Shown: positions 32,417 to 44,339, counted from the first letter of the stretch. The stretch is 64,000 bases of DNA from Amyloporia xantha (GCA_036971615.1 JAYKKR010000037.1:186001-250000), one strand, 5' to 3'. Translations and numbers: made by a program. The notes: a model not told the origin generated them from the letters alone.

Positions 32417-33364
32417 ATGCTCATCGTCCCCTCCGTCAGGGCTTGCGCCAGTCGCAGCCCATGGCGCACCCACTCCTTTCTAGCCATCAGGACCACCTCT
32501 AGGCTTCGTGTTCGCCCCTTCACCAGCACATTTATGCGCTCCTCGCCCACGACTTCAACGTCGGGATCAGACTCACCTCCAGTCGCACCCCGGAGCCCCA
32601 GCCTCCCACCCACCGTCTCGTATGACCCAAATCCACCTAGCACCGCCCTCCTACTCTTCTGTCTCTCCACCGGTCTCGTGGACAGCCTAACATTCGCAGC
32701 CACTGGCGTGTGGTGCGCATTCGTCACCGGGACTACCGTCCAGCTCGGCATGGACCTCCCCTCCCTTCTCTATCACCTCCCAGACTCGCCATCCGCCCTC
32801 TATGCCGCCCTCACTCACTTCTTCGCGTCCGAGTCCTCCCAACGTTTCGCGGCACTCTCTGGCTTCCTCCTCGGCGGCGTCGCGGGCTCCCGCTTCCCAC
32901 AGAGTGTCACGCCCGCATGGTCGACCGCCCTCCAGTCTGCCCTGCTCTCTGGGGCCTCTGCACTCATGCTCGGCGTCGGAGAGGGCGGCGTCGCGAGCCT
33001 GCCGTATCCGCACGTCACCCTCGCGCTGATCTCGACGAGCATGGCGCTCCAGGCCGTGCTCGTGCAGCGTTTTGCCACTCCGTACGCCACGAGCGTCGCG
33101 TGGACAAGCGTATGGCTCGGTGCGGTCGCCCCGGGCCCGGCGAACAGGCGGTGGAAGAAGATCGTGGGGCTAGCGACTGTCATGGGCGGGGCGGCGTTGG
33201 GTGCGGCTATTATTAAGTTAGGGAGGGAGGACGAGGCGAGTGAGGCAGGCAAGGACCAGGTTGTAGAGAGGGTGGGGTGGGGTCTTGCGGCTGCTGCTGC
33301 GATCAAGGCAGTGGTGGCGGGCATATTCTGGAGGAGGGCCCGTTTGCGCCGGGTTCAGTTGTGA
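32417..33364 (+). CDS. DUF1275 (YoaK-type) multi-pass membrane protein, copy 1
   Basis: Single-exon gene of 315 codons. After a Ser/Pro/Arg-rich N-terminus comes the DUF1275 pattern: LSTGLVDSLTFAATGVWCAFVTGTTVQLG, as several membrane segments (LSGFLLGGVAGS, LLSGASALMLGVG, VTLALISTSMALQAVLV, GLATVMGGAALGAAI, and a last WGLAAAAAIKAVVAGIFW). The family is a predicted membrane protein group in bacteria and fungi, function unknown. The next gene (34624) differs at only about 20 residues, so this is a recent tandem duplicate. An in-frame downstream start cannot be excluded because the first ~60 residues are low complexity. Confidence 0.85.
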   Translation: MLIVPSVRACASRSPWRTHSFLAIRTTSRLRVRPFTSTFMRSSPTTSTSGSDSPPVAPRSPSLPPTVSYDPNPPSTALLLFCLSTGLVDSLTFAATGVWCAFVTGTTVQLGMDLPSLLYHLPDSPSALYAALTHFFASESSQRFAALSGFLLGGVAGSRFPQSVTPAWSTALQSALLSGASALMLGVGEGGVASLPYPHVTLALISTSMALQAVLVQRFATPYATSVAWTSVWLGAVAPGPANRRWKKIVGLATVMGGAALGAAIIKLGREDEASEAGKDQVVERVGWGLAAAAAIKAVVAGIFWRRARLRRVQL

Positions 33365-34623
33365 TCACAGTCGGAGTGAATAGGGTTCCGGTATGACGCT
33401 GCTAGACTAGACATACCGCTAGACGAGAAGACTTTAGACGACGTAGATTGATAGACATACTCTACAATAATCTCGTAGTCTTGCTCTGTATCTCACAGAT
33501 GCACGGGACCACAAAGCCGACGTGGGCGGCTGAGTAGCCCTACACCCATCGACTGACCGTCTGTCCGAGCCTACATGCTAAAAAGTGAATTCAAGCTATA
33601 CATGTAAACCTCGATCTGTAGCGAGGCAAGGGCGACTTCTAGTTTAGATATTTGAAACGCACTGCCAACAAATAAAATTAATACATGCTCATCTGGTGGA
33701 TCTGATATCTTCGAGATACCTTCGCACAACTCTCAAGCAACGAATATCTCGTACATGCAGAGGGGTGTGCACGGTTACCGTGCATTTCTCCCAAGGAGTC
33801 TCGACTACCAGCCTTCGCGCGTATATCAGGGTTATACGAGATGTCATGCCCCACAGGAGTGTCGATCTCCGGGCATAAATCAGCGTGGACATGTATTGAG
33901 CGAGAAGGACGACTTGGCCCTTAAGCTTGGATTGAAAGTAGAAACGAAAGAGAAGACTAAGGCGCGACGCGCAGCGGCCAATGAGGTTGACGGATTCGAA
34001 AGCCTCGAGCGTGAGCTGTGATTTTTGTCTACCGGCCGAGAAAAAGCCACAATTTTTGTAGTATAGAGATCAGTCAGTCTTCGGTTACGGAGCTGAACAG
34101 AGTGGTTCTATTGTAGAACAGTGAGCACTAGCACGTGAGAAGCGAATAGAAACAAAGATCATTAAACAGCGATGAAAAGTTGGACAATGATGTCTGCACA
34201 ATAGTGCTTAGCTTGTACGTGGACTCCGTTTGAAAATGAGCACTTTTCTGATCATTGGAAAGACCAAGACTGAGTACTGGTTAATGATTCCTGAAGTTCA
34301 GAAACGCGGTCGTGGTGACACGATCATGTGACCGTTTCATGCCACTCATCGAAACCACAAACAATGGGCATTCCCTTGTGCCTCGCCCCTAATGGCGATG
34401 AGCAACAGCCATAAGGTAGCGAGCATTCCTTGCATAGCGACATTTCCGGAGTTCTCACGATCATATCGTTGTAATTGAGGTCCTTCAGCGTCGAGCGAGG
34501 AACTCGCAAGAGAATCCGAAAGAGCGCGCCAGGGAAAGAGCGCGCGGAGGTCGGATCATAGGCGCGGGGGTGCATGTGAATTTATGTGCAAATGGACCGG
34601 CATACCCCAGCTGCAGTTGATCA
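33365..34623. repeat. 3' flank of DUF1275 copy 1, duplicated downstream
   Basis: No gene. From the stop to about 34372 this sequence is repeated, with small indels, at 35566-36625. Matching blocks include gacgctgctagactaga, gacgacgtagattgatagac, ctcatctggtgg and ggtgacacgatcatgtgacc. The remaining ~250 bp (34373-34623) are not shared and separate the two units. Confidence 0.75.
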
Positions 34624-35565
34624 ATGTTTATCGTCCCCTCCGTCAGGGCTTGCGCCAGTCGCAGCCCTTGGCGCACACACTCCTTTCTAGCCACCCGGAC
34701 CACGCTTCGTGTTCGCCCCTTCGCCAGCACATTTATGCGCTCCTCGCTGACGACTTCAACGTCGGGATCAGACTCACCTCCAATCGTACCCTGGAGCCCC
34801 AGCCTCCCACCCACCGTCCCGTATGACCCAAATCCACCTAGCACCGCCCTCCTACTCTTCTGTCTCTCCACCGGTCTCGTGGACAGCCTAACATTCGCAG
34901 CCACTGGCGTGTGGTGCGCATTCGTCACCGGGACTACCGTCCAGCTCGGCATGGATCTCCCCTCCCTTCTCTATCACCTCCCAGACTCACCGTCCGCCTT
35001 CTATGCCGCCCTCACGCACTTCTTCGCGTCCGTGTCATCCCAACGTTTCGCGGCACTCTCTGGCTTCCTCCTCGGCGGCGTCGCAGGCTCCCGCTTCCTA
35101 CGGAGTGTCACACCCGCGTGGTCGACCGTCCTCCAGTCCGCCCTGCTCTCTGGGGCCTCTGCATTCATGCTCGGCGTCGGAGAGGGCGGCGTCGCGAGCC
35201 TGCCGTATCCGCACGTCACCCTCGCGCTGATCTCGACGAGCATGGCGCTCCAGGCCGTGCTCGTGCAGCGCTTTGCCACCCCGTACGCCACGAGCGTCGC
35301 GTGGACAGGTGTATGGCTCGGCGCGGTCGCCCCGGGCCCGGCGAACAGGCGGTGGAAGAAGATCGTGGGGCTAGCGACTGTCATGGGCGGGGCGGCGTTG
35401 GGTGCGGCCATTATTAAGTTAGGGAGGGAGGACGAGGCAAGTGAGGCAGGCAAGGACCAGGTTGTAGAGAGGGTTGGGTGGGGTCTTGCGGCTGCTGCTG
35501 CGATCAAGGCAGTGGTGGCGGGCATATTCTGGAGGAGGGCCCGTTTGCGCCGGATTCAACTGTGA
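34624..35565 (+). CDS. DUF1275 (YoaK-type) multi-pass membrane protein, copy 2
   Basis: Single exon, 313 codons, same order of membrane segments as copy 1 (for example LSGFLLGGVAGSRF, VTLALISTSMALQAVLV, GLATVMGGAALGAAI). Most differences from copy 1 are in the low-complexity N-terminus, including a two-codon deletion. The open frame is fully preserved, so both copies appear functional. Its upstream sequence differs from copy 1 beyond about 20 bp before the ATG, so expression could differ. Confidence 0.85.
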   Translation: MFIVPSVRACASRSPWRTHSFLATRTTLRVRPFASTFMRSSLTTSTSGSDSPPIVPWSPSLPPTVPYDPNPPSTALLLFCLSTGLVDSLTFAATGVWCAFVTGTTVQLGMDLPSLLYHLPDSPSAFYAALTHFFASVSSQRFAALSGFLLGGVAGSRFLRSVTPAWSTVLQSALLSGASAFMLGVGEGGVASLPYPHVTLALISTSMALQAVLVQRFATPYATSVAWTGVWLGAVAPGPANRRWKKIVGLATVMGGAALGAAIIKLGREDEASEAGKDQVVERVGWGLAAAAAIKAVVAGIFWRRARLRRIQL

Positions 35566-36675
35566 TTACATTCGCAGAGGATAAGGCCGTGGTCTGACGC
35601 TGCTAGACTAGATATACCGCTAAACGAGAAGACTTTAGACGACGTAGATTGATAGACGTACTCTACAATAATCTCGTAGTCTTGCTCTGTATCTCAAGAT
35701 CCACGGGACGCCCGAACCTACATGCTGAAGTAATTCTAAGCTGTACATGTAAACCTCGATCTGTTACACTAGTACTGAAAATCGGTAGCGAAGCAAGGGC
35801 CCCCAACTTCGAGTTTGCATAATTGAGACACACTGCCAACAAGTAAAATTATTACATGCTCATCTGGTGGGTCTGATATATCCGAGATACCTTCGCACAA
35901 CTCTCAAGCAACGCATACAGTATCTCGTACATTCATAGGGGTGTGCACGGCTGCCGTGCGCTTCTCCCAAGGAGTGCTTGGGAGAAATAAAAATCACATG
36001 CTCGCGTCTTGTGGGCTAGTCTCAACTACCAGCCTTCACGCCTATATCAGGGTTATACGAGATGTCATGCCCCACAGGAGTGTCGATCTCCGGGCATGAA
36101 TCAGCGTGGACGTGTGTTGAGCGAGAAGGTCGACTTGGCTCTTGTATCGAAGGAGAAACGAAAGAGAAGACTCGGACGCCGAAAGCGCAACGCAGCGGCG
36201 CATCAGCCAGCGAGATTGACGGATCGAAGGTCTCGAGTGTGAGCTGTGACTTTTGTCTACCAGCCGAGAAAAAAAACCACGACTTTTGTAGTATATATAT
36301 ACCAGTCAGTCTTCGGTTACGGAGCTGAACAGAATGGTCCATTGTAGAACAGTGAGCACTAGCACGTGAGAAGGGAATAGAAACACAGATCATTATTTAC
36401 ATAAACAGCGATGAAATGATGTCTGCACAATAGTGCTTAGCTCGTACGTGGACTCGGTTTGAATACATGCACTTTTCTGATCATTGGAAAGATCAAGACT
36501 GAGTACAGCTGAGTACCGATTAATGATTCCTGAAGGCTGAAGTTCAGGAACGCGGTCGTGGTGACACGATCATGTGACCGTTACATGCCACTCATCGAAA
36601 CCAGAAACAATGGACATTCCCTTGTGCCCCCTTCCTGCTCTTTAGCCCTCATTTACTCCATCTCTCTGTACCACC
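35566..36675. repeat. 3' flank of DUF1275 copy 2 and promoter of MYND gene
   Basis: Second copy of the flank described at 33365-34372. The homology ends at about 36625, close to the ATG of the next gene at 36676, so that gene's promoter was created from or lies inside the duplicated flank. No other gene is seen. Confidence 0.7.
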
Positions 36676-38539
36676 ATGTCGCAGGTACACAATAATTCTG
36701 CGCGTGTCTGTCAACGCATGAACTATGGCTCGCTTTTATACCGGCGACCACAGGAGGTTACCACATTATTGCCTCAAGATCTGTGCGAGGAGCTAGCGTC
36801 TGACGCGCTGCTCGGATTCAAGAACTCGCTCATATTTTGCGAGCCATACATCTTGTTTCAGAGTGTTCTACTTGCGAACCGTGAAGATACTTCGGCCTCA
36901 CTTACCGATTTTGCGAAAGGAAGGCTCCACAGCCTCTCGCCCAGCGAGCCATGGTACAGGGAATGGAAGGAGTTCGTGAATGTCAAAGAGCGCACATTCC
37001 TGCATCTTGCTGCGGTGTTTGGCGACGTGCCGCTTGCGTACGAGTGTGTACGGCGCGGGACGGACTTGAACCACCGGGGCAGCGATGGCGCCACACCGCT
37101 CCTCCTCGCGGCCCAGATGCTCGGTACACTTAGTCGTTTCGAAGAATTTAATTCCGACCTCGAGGAAGACGAGGAAGAGAAAGCCTTGACAGTCGAGGTG
37201 ATCCGCAACGGGCAGCATCGCGCGCGGAGGATCATCACGATACTAATCGAGCAGGGCGCGGATGTCGACATCAGCGGCAATGACGAGATCGCGCCGTTTA
37301 TGTATGTGTGGATGGCGCTGGACTGGCCCACTATGGAGTTGTTCCTCCGCTGCGGCGCTCGGATCCCCTTGCGTGTTAAAGCGGTCAAGAATTACCACAC
37401 AGCGGCAGATGAACGACGATTGGTGGCATTGCGCCGTAGCATCCAGTACCTCCCGCCCCGTCCCCCGCGTCCGTGCCCGTGCTGGTCTGGAAAACTGCTT
37501 TCCGAGTGTCATGCGCTCGGGCCCAAGCCGTACCCCCTGGATTTGATGTGCATGTGCGGTTCGCGGAAGACCTTCCGGAAGTGCTGCAAGCGGCGTAACT
37601 TCGAGACATGGGAAGAATGGGACGAGCACCGCCAATGCATCAAGGTCGTCAGCAAGAGGGGTGACCCGATGGAGGTATTCCGTCAACGTGCACGTGAGAA
37701 ATTTGGCCTCAGTGAAGACACTGACAGCCCTCTTGAGTGTAGCGACCTTTGGGAAGTGAGTAGTGCTGAGCCAGATAATGAGTTCATAGATTTTTTGGTC
37801 TCACATGGCCTGGCGGACCGCGCGTACATATATGCTGGCCGAAGTCCAGGGGTATCAACCACTGGCATTCCAATGTGAGCGATCATTCGTTCTTGTTTGT
37901 CCGATGCACTTATATTTCTGTCGCGCAGTCCCTGGGAGAAACAGTTCAGCAAGCTGGAGAGTCAGCTGCGTTCTCAGGCTTGGAACGCCGCTGTAGATAA
38001 GTATATTGAATTGGGCACAGACCCACGTCCCCGCCTTGAAATCGAGCAGAACGCCAAAATTGGTCTCGACGGAGGACCTCTCTTCAAGCATTGCGAAGCG
38101 GAAAATTGCACCACCACAGAAGGTACAGATGCCAAGATGAAATGTTGTGGTCGTTGTAAAAGAGTGCGCTGCTTGTCTTTGTCTGCTCTGTGAGTTGGTT
38201 GATGAGAATTTGAGATAGATCTACTACTGCAGCACGCGATGTCAGAGGGCCCATTGGATGAATCACAAAGGGGAGTGCAAGGATGGCTCCCATCCGATGC
38301 AGATGCTGCGTTCCCAGAAGACAACTAGATATATATTAGAGATGTCGCTGGATTCAGATGACGAATCCGGATCCGAATTCGGATCCGATTCTGAAATATC
38401 GAGTCCAGAGGAATCGGACTACGAGACATCAGAAGCCGAAGGATCAGATGGGAAGATAGGGCATGAAGAGCATGAAGAAGCACAGCGCAACAGCTCTGGC
38501 AATGACGCTGTTGACAGCGATGACAATCGCGAAGACTGA
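36676..38539 (+). CDS. Ankyrin/SEC-C/MYND-finger protein, copy 1
   Basis: Exon 1 (36676-37874) has EVTTLLPQDLCEELASD, ankyrin-like repeats (TFLHLAAVFGDVPLAYECVR, GATPLLLAAQMLG, ILIEQGADVDI) and two SEC-C-like cysteine motifs (RPCPCWSGKLLSECH; CMCGSRKTFRKCCKRRNFE). Exon 2 (37929-38163) begins PWEKQFSKLE and ends with CCGRCKR. Exon 3 (38219-38539) completes the MYND finger (YYCSTRCQRAHWMNHKGEC) and ends in an acidic Glu/Asp/Ser tail. MYND fingers bind proline-rich partners; SEC-C motifs bind zinc. I infer a protein-interaction or regulatory role. Intron positions match the copies at 39152 and (as far as it goes) 24132. No frame break. Confidence 0.85.
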
Positions 38540-39151
38540 ATATAACAGAAACGATGGGCGTACTGGTGGCTCTATATCCGGTACCGGACGGTGTATAATA
38601 TCAATCGTGCTGTCGTCCTAGCTTACTGATTCCTAACGCAGACGATGACTCAGTCCCTAGATGTCAACAAGACATCTTCTCGCTACAGTAGATCATAGAA
38701 TCAGATAAAGGAGATGGCAAGCAGAGGATCAAATGTGCGTTACGTGGATTGCATCTGGCTGAAATATAAGTTGTATTATGGCATTGCTGTACCTCGATCG
38801 CTGGAGAAATTTCTCATATGATTTAGTCAATTAATTTGGTGTTCTGCTCAAGTTCTGCTGGGGAATATACGAAGGAGTCTGTGACCGCGATTCAGAATAC
38901 TGAGGATTACACGATCCTTCGGAAAGTGATTCATGAAGCGGCACAGGTCGCGACGCGTGAGTGACACGATCACGTGCCAGAGCCCTCCAATCACCGTGAA
39001 TCATGGGCCGCGCAAACGCCAAATGCACTATATTGTTACCTTCCTCCCTCCCTCTGTAAGGTTACAATCTTAGAGTCTGCCTACGGGAGACAAGGCAAAT
39101 GCTCATCTTTTCACTCCTCTTGCCCACGAATTGCTTCAATCTTACGTCGCT
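38540..39151. other. Intergenic region between MYND paralogues
   Basis: No gene seen. The segment gtgacacgatcacgtg near 38960-38977 resembles the gtgacacgatcatgtgacc block before copy 1 (about 36562), so the two paralogues may share a promoter element. Confidence 0.5.
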
Positions 39152-41009
39152 ATGTCACTGATCTCAAACCATGTTCTGCGCTCAGCCAGACAAATGTTCT
39201 ACGGGCCACTTCCATACCAGAAGCCCAGAGATGTCACTACTTTCTTACCCAGGAACCTCGCCCAGGAGCTAGCATCCGACCCCCTGTTCGCTTTCGAGGA
39301 CTCTCTGATCTTTTGCGAGCCCTATATACTCTTCCAGAGTATTATTTTGCTTTGTCATAAAGAGTCCTCGTCGGTACTCGCCGAGTTTGCGAAAGGAAGA
39401 CTCCGAGGTCTCACACCCAGCGCACCGTCATATAACGAATGGAAGGAGTTTGTGGAAGTCAAGGACCGTACGTTTCTGCACTTTGCCGCAGTTTTTGGCG
39501 ATGTGGCTCTGGCGTATGAATGCGTTCGCCTTGGTGTGGAGGTGAACCAGCAAGACAGTCAGGGTGCAACACCGCTCCTGCTCGCACTTCAAATGCTCGG
39601 TACGCATAGCCGTTTCGCGGAATTTAACAGCGATCTCGGGAAGAGGCCTTTCTGGACGAGATGACCCGCAGTGGGATACATCGCATGCGGAGGATTGTTA
39701 CGATGCTCATCGAGCAGGGCGCTGACGTTGATCTCGCGAATCACGACGGTGTCATGCCGTTTCTCTACACGTGGATGTCTTCGGACTGGCCGACTCTCGA
39801 GCTACTTCTTCGCTGCGGTGTTCGCGTCCCGAGGCGCGTCAGGGCGATTCCTGAATATCACACCCAAGCAGACGAAAGGCGGATGGCTGTGTTACGTCGC
39901 AGGGTCCAATACCTCCCGGGCCGCCCGCCACGCCCGTGCCCATGCTGGTCCGGAAAGCTGCTCTCGGAGTGTCATGCACTTGGTCCAAAGCCATACCCTC
40001 CCGACCTGATGTGCATGTGTGGCTCCCGCAAAGCCTTCCGGAAATGCTGCCAGCGACGAGACTTCGAAACCTGGGAGGAGTGGGACGAGTCGCGCAAACG
40101 CTTGAAAGTCGTGAATAGAAGGAATGACCCTGTGGAGGCATTGCGTCAACGCGAGCGCGCAAAACGGGGCCTCAGCGTGGACGATGATGGTCAGCCTACA
40201 CCTGGCGAGCGCAGACGCTGGGATGGCGAGTTTACGGATCTAATGGTGTCGAATGGTCTAGCGGACCCTGCTTATATGTATGCAAGCACAAGTCCAGGTG
40301 TAGGGACATTTGCTATGTGGGTGCATCTTCGCTCTTTCCGGTACTTTACGCTTAAATCGTGGATGTGTAGCCCCTGGGAGAAACAATTCAGCAAGCTGGA
40401 GTGTCAAATGCGTTCTCAGACTTGGAACGCCGCTGTAGACAAATATATTGCGTTGGGTACAGACCCACGTCCTCGCCTTGCGATCGAGCAGAACGCGAAA
40501 ATCGGCCTCGATGGCGGACCTCTCTTCAAGCATTGTGAAGCAGAAGATTGTACTGTCATAGAAGGTACAGGCTCCAAGATGAAATGCTGCGGCCGGTGTA
40601 AAAGAGTACGCTGCTCGAGTCTATCCTCAACGAATTCATTGCTGAGGTTTTGACACAGATCTACTATTGTAGCACACAATGTCAAAAGGCCGATTGGGCA
40701 AACCATAAAAGTGAATGCCAGGATGGCTCCCATCCAGTACAGATGTTGCATTCTCAAGAGACATTCAAATATATGGTCGACCGGGCTCTGGATCCTGACT
40801 ATGAGAGATCTCAATCAGGGTCTGGTCATGATACCTCAGATCCAGAAGAGTCGGATTATGAGGAATCAGAAAGTGAGGTGTTGGGTCGGGAAGACTCAGA
40901 AGGTGAAGAATCAGATTGGGAAACAGAGCCTGAAGAGTCTGAGCCCTCGGAGGATGAAGCGCAGTCCGACGACAGTGACGCTGCCAGTGAACATCCTCTC
41001 GAAGACTGA
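39152..41009 (+). CDS. Ankyrin/SEC-C/MYND-finger protein, copy 2
   Basis: Same architecture and introns as copy 1: N-terminal DVTTFLPRNLAQELASD, ankyrin block TFLHFAAVFGDVALAYECVR, SEC-C-like RPCPCWSGKLLSECH and CMCGSRKAFRKCCQRRDFE, then PWEKQFSKLECQ. The MYND finger is split by an intron at 40606-40658 (CCGRCKR / YYCSTQCQKADWANHKSEC), followed by a long acidic tail to 41009. Another intron spans 40317-40370. The frame breaks at a GGG run (39648-39650). One more G would give DLGEEAFLDE and join the parts in line with copy 1. This is therefore a small frameshift or a homopolymer error. Start chosen at MSLISNHV by alignment with copy 1. Confidence 0.8.
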
Positions 41010-41318
41010 CTTTGCAGAATATGATGCAGCGCAGGTGTGGGTTTCCATCCGGCTATGAATGATGTGTAGTATTGACCGTGCTCATGTCTTGCCTTAACAA
41101 TTCCCATCGCACACGATGACACGGCCAATATTTCTCTCGGTATATGAAATGCGGTACAAGATATTGGCAGACATCTCCCCGTCACGGTATTTATGCATGA
41201 TCAGGTGAATGAGATGTTGTGGAAAGGAGTTAATGTATAGTATATACCACCCGTCCCCGTAATGAATTGCATCATGATCGCCTAGGATCAGCTTCTAGGC
41301 AAAGCCTGCTAAGTCGTA
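41010..41318. other. Convergent intergenic gap
   Basis: Separates the ends of the MYND copy 2 (+) and the first DOPA dioxygenase gene (-). No gene is seen. Confidence 0.5.
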
Positions 41319-42048
41319 TCAGAATGGTTTGGGAACACCTGGCGGCAGAACGTCCATGGAGAGGGGCCACGGCTTCCCCATCCACGACATGAGTTCCGTG
41401 TGATCTTTGGCCGCGTCGTCGGTGTTGGGATGGACAAGGACACTATCGACAAATTCACTCAATGCGTAGGGTCGTAGGAGTCATAGCACAGGAACGTACG
41501 AGAGGGGACCACGATACACGGTAAGCCAGGAGAAGAATGCGCCGGTCTGATGCGGAGTCAAGGTGTCCACCTCGAACTGGGCGACGGGATGAGGGCCTAC
41601 ATCCACATGCTGTGAGCAAGCTGGATACAATGCGAGAATGCCTTACCAGTTGGCTTCTCCCGTATATTGTTGATGGGAAGCTGATGGGCGACCGGCGTCG
41701 TCAGTTAATGACCAAATCATTCTAAGGACAGAAAACTGTAGTCACCTCCGGGAATTCCCTCCTTATGCGCTCGTGCAGCTCCTTCGCATACTTGGTTTCT
41801 GCCTCGCTGTGCTGCATGTAGTAGACTGTGCGACGACGGGTACTTCAGTCATGGGTAGACCTGACCAAATTTTGTTACTCACTGTGGAAGTCGAAACCAT
41901 TGTTGGATTGTCTGATAGGCTCCAGGAACTTTTCGTAGGCAATCGACTGAGGCCCGGGCGGATTGTATAAGGTCCTCCCATCCGGGTTGAGTGTGGTGGG
42001 CAGAGGCTCCGCGTTTTCATACCCAGCCAAAGGAGATTTGTATGCCAT
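41319..42048 (-). CDS. DOPA 4,5-dioxygenase family protein, copy 1
   Basis: Five short exons. ATG 42048-42046 opens MAYKSPLAGYENAEPLPTT. Exon 2 gives IYYMQHSEAETKYAKELHER, then LPINNIREKPTG, PHPVAQFEVDTLTPHQTGA with FFSWLTVYRGPLS, and finally VLVHPNTDDAAKDHTELMSW to the stop at 41319-41321. The GPHPV..FEV, RG.LSVLVHPNT and DHT..LMSWMG motifs are those of the DOPA 4,5-dioxygenase family, which cleaves catechols; the family founder makes betalamic-type pigments in fungi. Conserved histidines (YYMQHS, PHP, VHP, DHT) could bind the metal. The true substrate is unknown. Paralogue at 45343-46074. Confidence 0.85.
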
Positions 42049-43620
42049 GATCCCGATATCGTTCAACTGTAGGCTGTGACGGTCGAGTGTGAGATGTCTG
42101 AAGACTCACCTGCAGCCTTTATACTCACCCGTCAGCGACAGAGTCATGTCATTTGATCCTCAGGATGGTTAGATGACGACTCTGTCCGGCAGCGAGCTTT
42201 GCAGCTCTATGGACGGCTTGCTGCGGGACCGAAGTTCTTCAGCCTCGTGCATGGCTTCCTTCGCCGGCTTCTGGGCTTGTTGCTGACGACTTACTTCGGC
42301 ACATGGACGGTGCGCAGCAGGTAGCGCTAGGGTGGACGAGGATCACTGCCGAAACTTTATTGAATGGAGACTTAGCGATGCAACTGGACGTGTGAGAATG
42401 CTGATTTACGTCAGTTCTGGAAATATGTGCAAGGCATTCTGTGATGCGGGAGCAATGATCGCCTGCTTATCAGTGGTTGGGAAAGAGAGTGGCCCACAGA
42501 GCTCGGGCCAGAACGTCAGTCTTGAGTGGCCCATTGCCTGGTCCGCCAATTTGTAGTACGCCGTATTATGACTTCATGCGCGATGCTAGTAGCAGTAGAG
42601 CACGGCATATACGGACCTCCATAGCAGATATCAGCGACGCACGTTTATACAGCAAACCTGGCACGTACGTTTAGAGCTCGTCTTAGCACAGTATTGCGAG
42701 TATGGACGAACCGCGGCCGCGGAAGGGCTCAGAAAACTGTTCGTTAGAGAGCGCGTATGAGCTGCGGAAAGACCAACCACTAAATCTGCTTTAGGTATTA
42801 AATTAATTCGGCCGAAGAAGGCCAATGTCAAGTCCTTGCCTACTTGTCACTTTGGATTCATGATCGCGGACATGTACAGTAGATCGATGCCGCCGTTGGT
42901 CAGTCGCCGGTGTTATAAATGCCAGTGGGCACTCAGCACTGGGCCCTGGGCGCACCATGCATCCACCGCCATTCCAGTGCGACCTACACGGTATGTTTCT
43001 GTTCTCTTAAAAAGAAAACCCCTGCCTGTTAGGGAGAGTACTAGATATGATACGGCGCACGCTGCAATCATTTCTATATATTTCATACTTCACAATTGCA
43101 AGCGCCCGAAGCTGCGAGCGCTTATTGAACAATGTGCTTGTGTGTTTGGTAACCAACTGTTTGCCTCGTCTTCAAATTGAACGAATACCAACGCGCGGCT
43201 GTTACTCTTCTCACCATGCGACCATTGTCTTAGAGGACTTGTATTATCCGCTTTCAATAGGCCGCATTGTCTCCTACGTTACAAGGACAGCCTCTATTGA
43301 CCCAGCATCAATAGGTCCTAGAGATGGGTCCCACTATAAAACGGATGCCCTGCCTTATGATGGTCTCTGCGCTTCGCCACACCACGACCTATCCGGAACT
43401 TGAGCTGTGCTTCGTCTGAGACGATAACGCTCCTTACGCAACTCACATACACACTCTTAGACCGCGCTCGACCCACTTGTATCTCTATCACTTCATCCTC
43501 GTTGCGTCGCTGTAGCATCCACCCCGCAAGTATCAAGCTCCTGCTCTTGCACATTCCGCCACCCTACGCCACATATCATAACATATCCGTCCCGTCGTAT
43601 AATCCCTCACCTCCACACGA
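42049..43620. other. Long intergenic region
   Basis: About 1.6 kb without a supported gene. Scattered short ORFs lack conserved motifs or sensible splice sites. No tandem repeat or terminal repeat was noticed. Confidence 0.4.
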
Positions 43621-43877
43621 TGGCCTCACGTTACCTCGCCGTATCCATGCCTGAGATGCAGAAGCCTCGGTAAGTGCCCCATTCTAAGCCGTCTCTATAC
43701 CCATACTCATCATTCCGTTGCTTACACAGGCTGTCCTGCAAAAAGTATCTCGAGCGCCGTATCATCCGTGCATGGAAGTCCTTCAGCCAGGTCACCCATA
43801 AGCCACAGCGCGCGTCCATCTTACCCGAGGATTTCGTCCTCATGACCGCCCGCCGCCGCAGCGTCCGCTTCAACTGA
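43621..43877 (+). CDS. Small basic hypothetical protein
   Basis: Two exons joined by a good intron (donor gtaagtgc near 43672, acceptor ttacacag near 43730). They give a protein of about 65 residues: MASRYLAVSMPEMQKPR, then LSCKKYLERRIIRAWKSFS, a Lys/Arg-rich region and an RRRSVRFN C-terminus, stop TGA at 43875-43877. The upstream sequence is C/T-rich. No known family. The clean intron is the main support. Confidence 0.45.
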
Positions 43878-44339
43878 ATGGCCAAGAATGATTCCATGCT
43901 CCAGGCAGATGAGACCGCTGCGAGACCTATGCTCGGAAAACTATGTTTCCTTGTCCCCGTGGACATGCACAATATGTGGACTATAATTCCCGATATCCTT
44001 AACTTACTCATACCCGGTGTTTCTTAATTCTCAGTTGCTAGACGCAACTTGGACATACTGTATTATGTGACTCTTAACTTAGCTAGTTCTGCATGTAATC
44101 TCTTTTTGGGACTCTCGTGTGTATCTCTTACTTATAGGTTGTAGCGCCAGAAGTAGGCTAATATGTTCTCATTGCAATTCGTCGGATTGTTGCAACGTTC
44201 GGGACTGACGCACGCGAGACAGTGAGTGAACAACGAGTCGACATGAAATGAAACATAGAAGCACCATGCCGAATCGCGAACAACATCGGCCACCCCTAGC
44301 ACCCGTACACAAGTCTAGATAATTCAATACAGTACACTG
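43878..44339. other. Intergenic region
   Basis: Nothing gene-like recognised. Confidence 0.4.

Noticed and set aside
32710..33324. Several overlapping ORFs on both strands
   Set aside because: Shadows of the GC-rich DUF1275 gene; the same shadows recur at 34911-35525 in its duplicate.
42836..43403. Two short plus-strand ORFs
   Set aside because: No ATG context, no splice signals and no recognisable motif; they look like chance open stretches.
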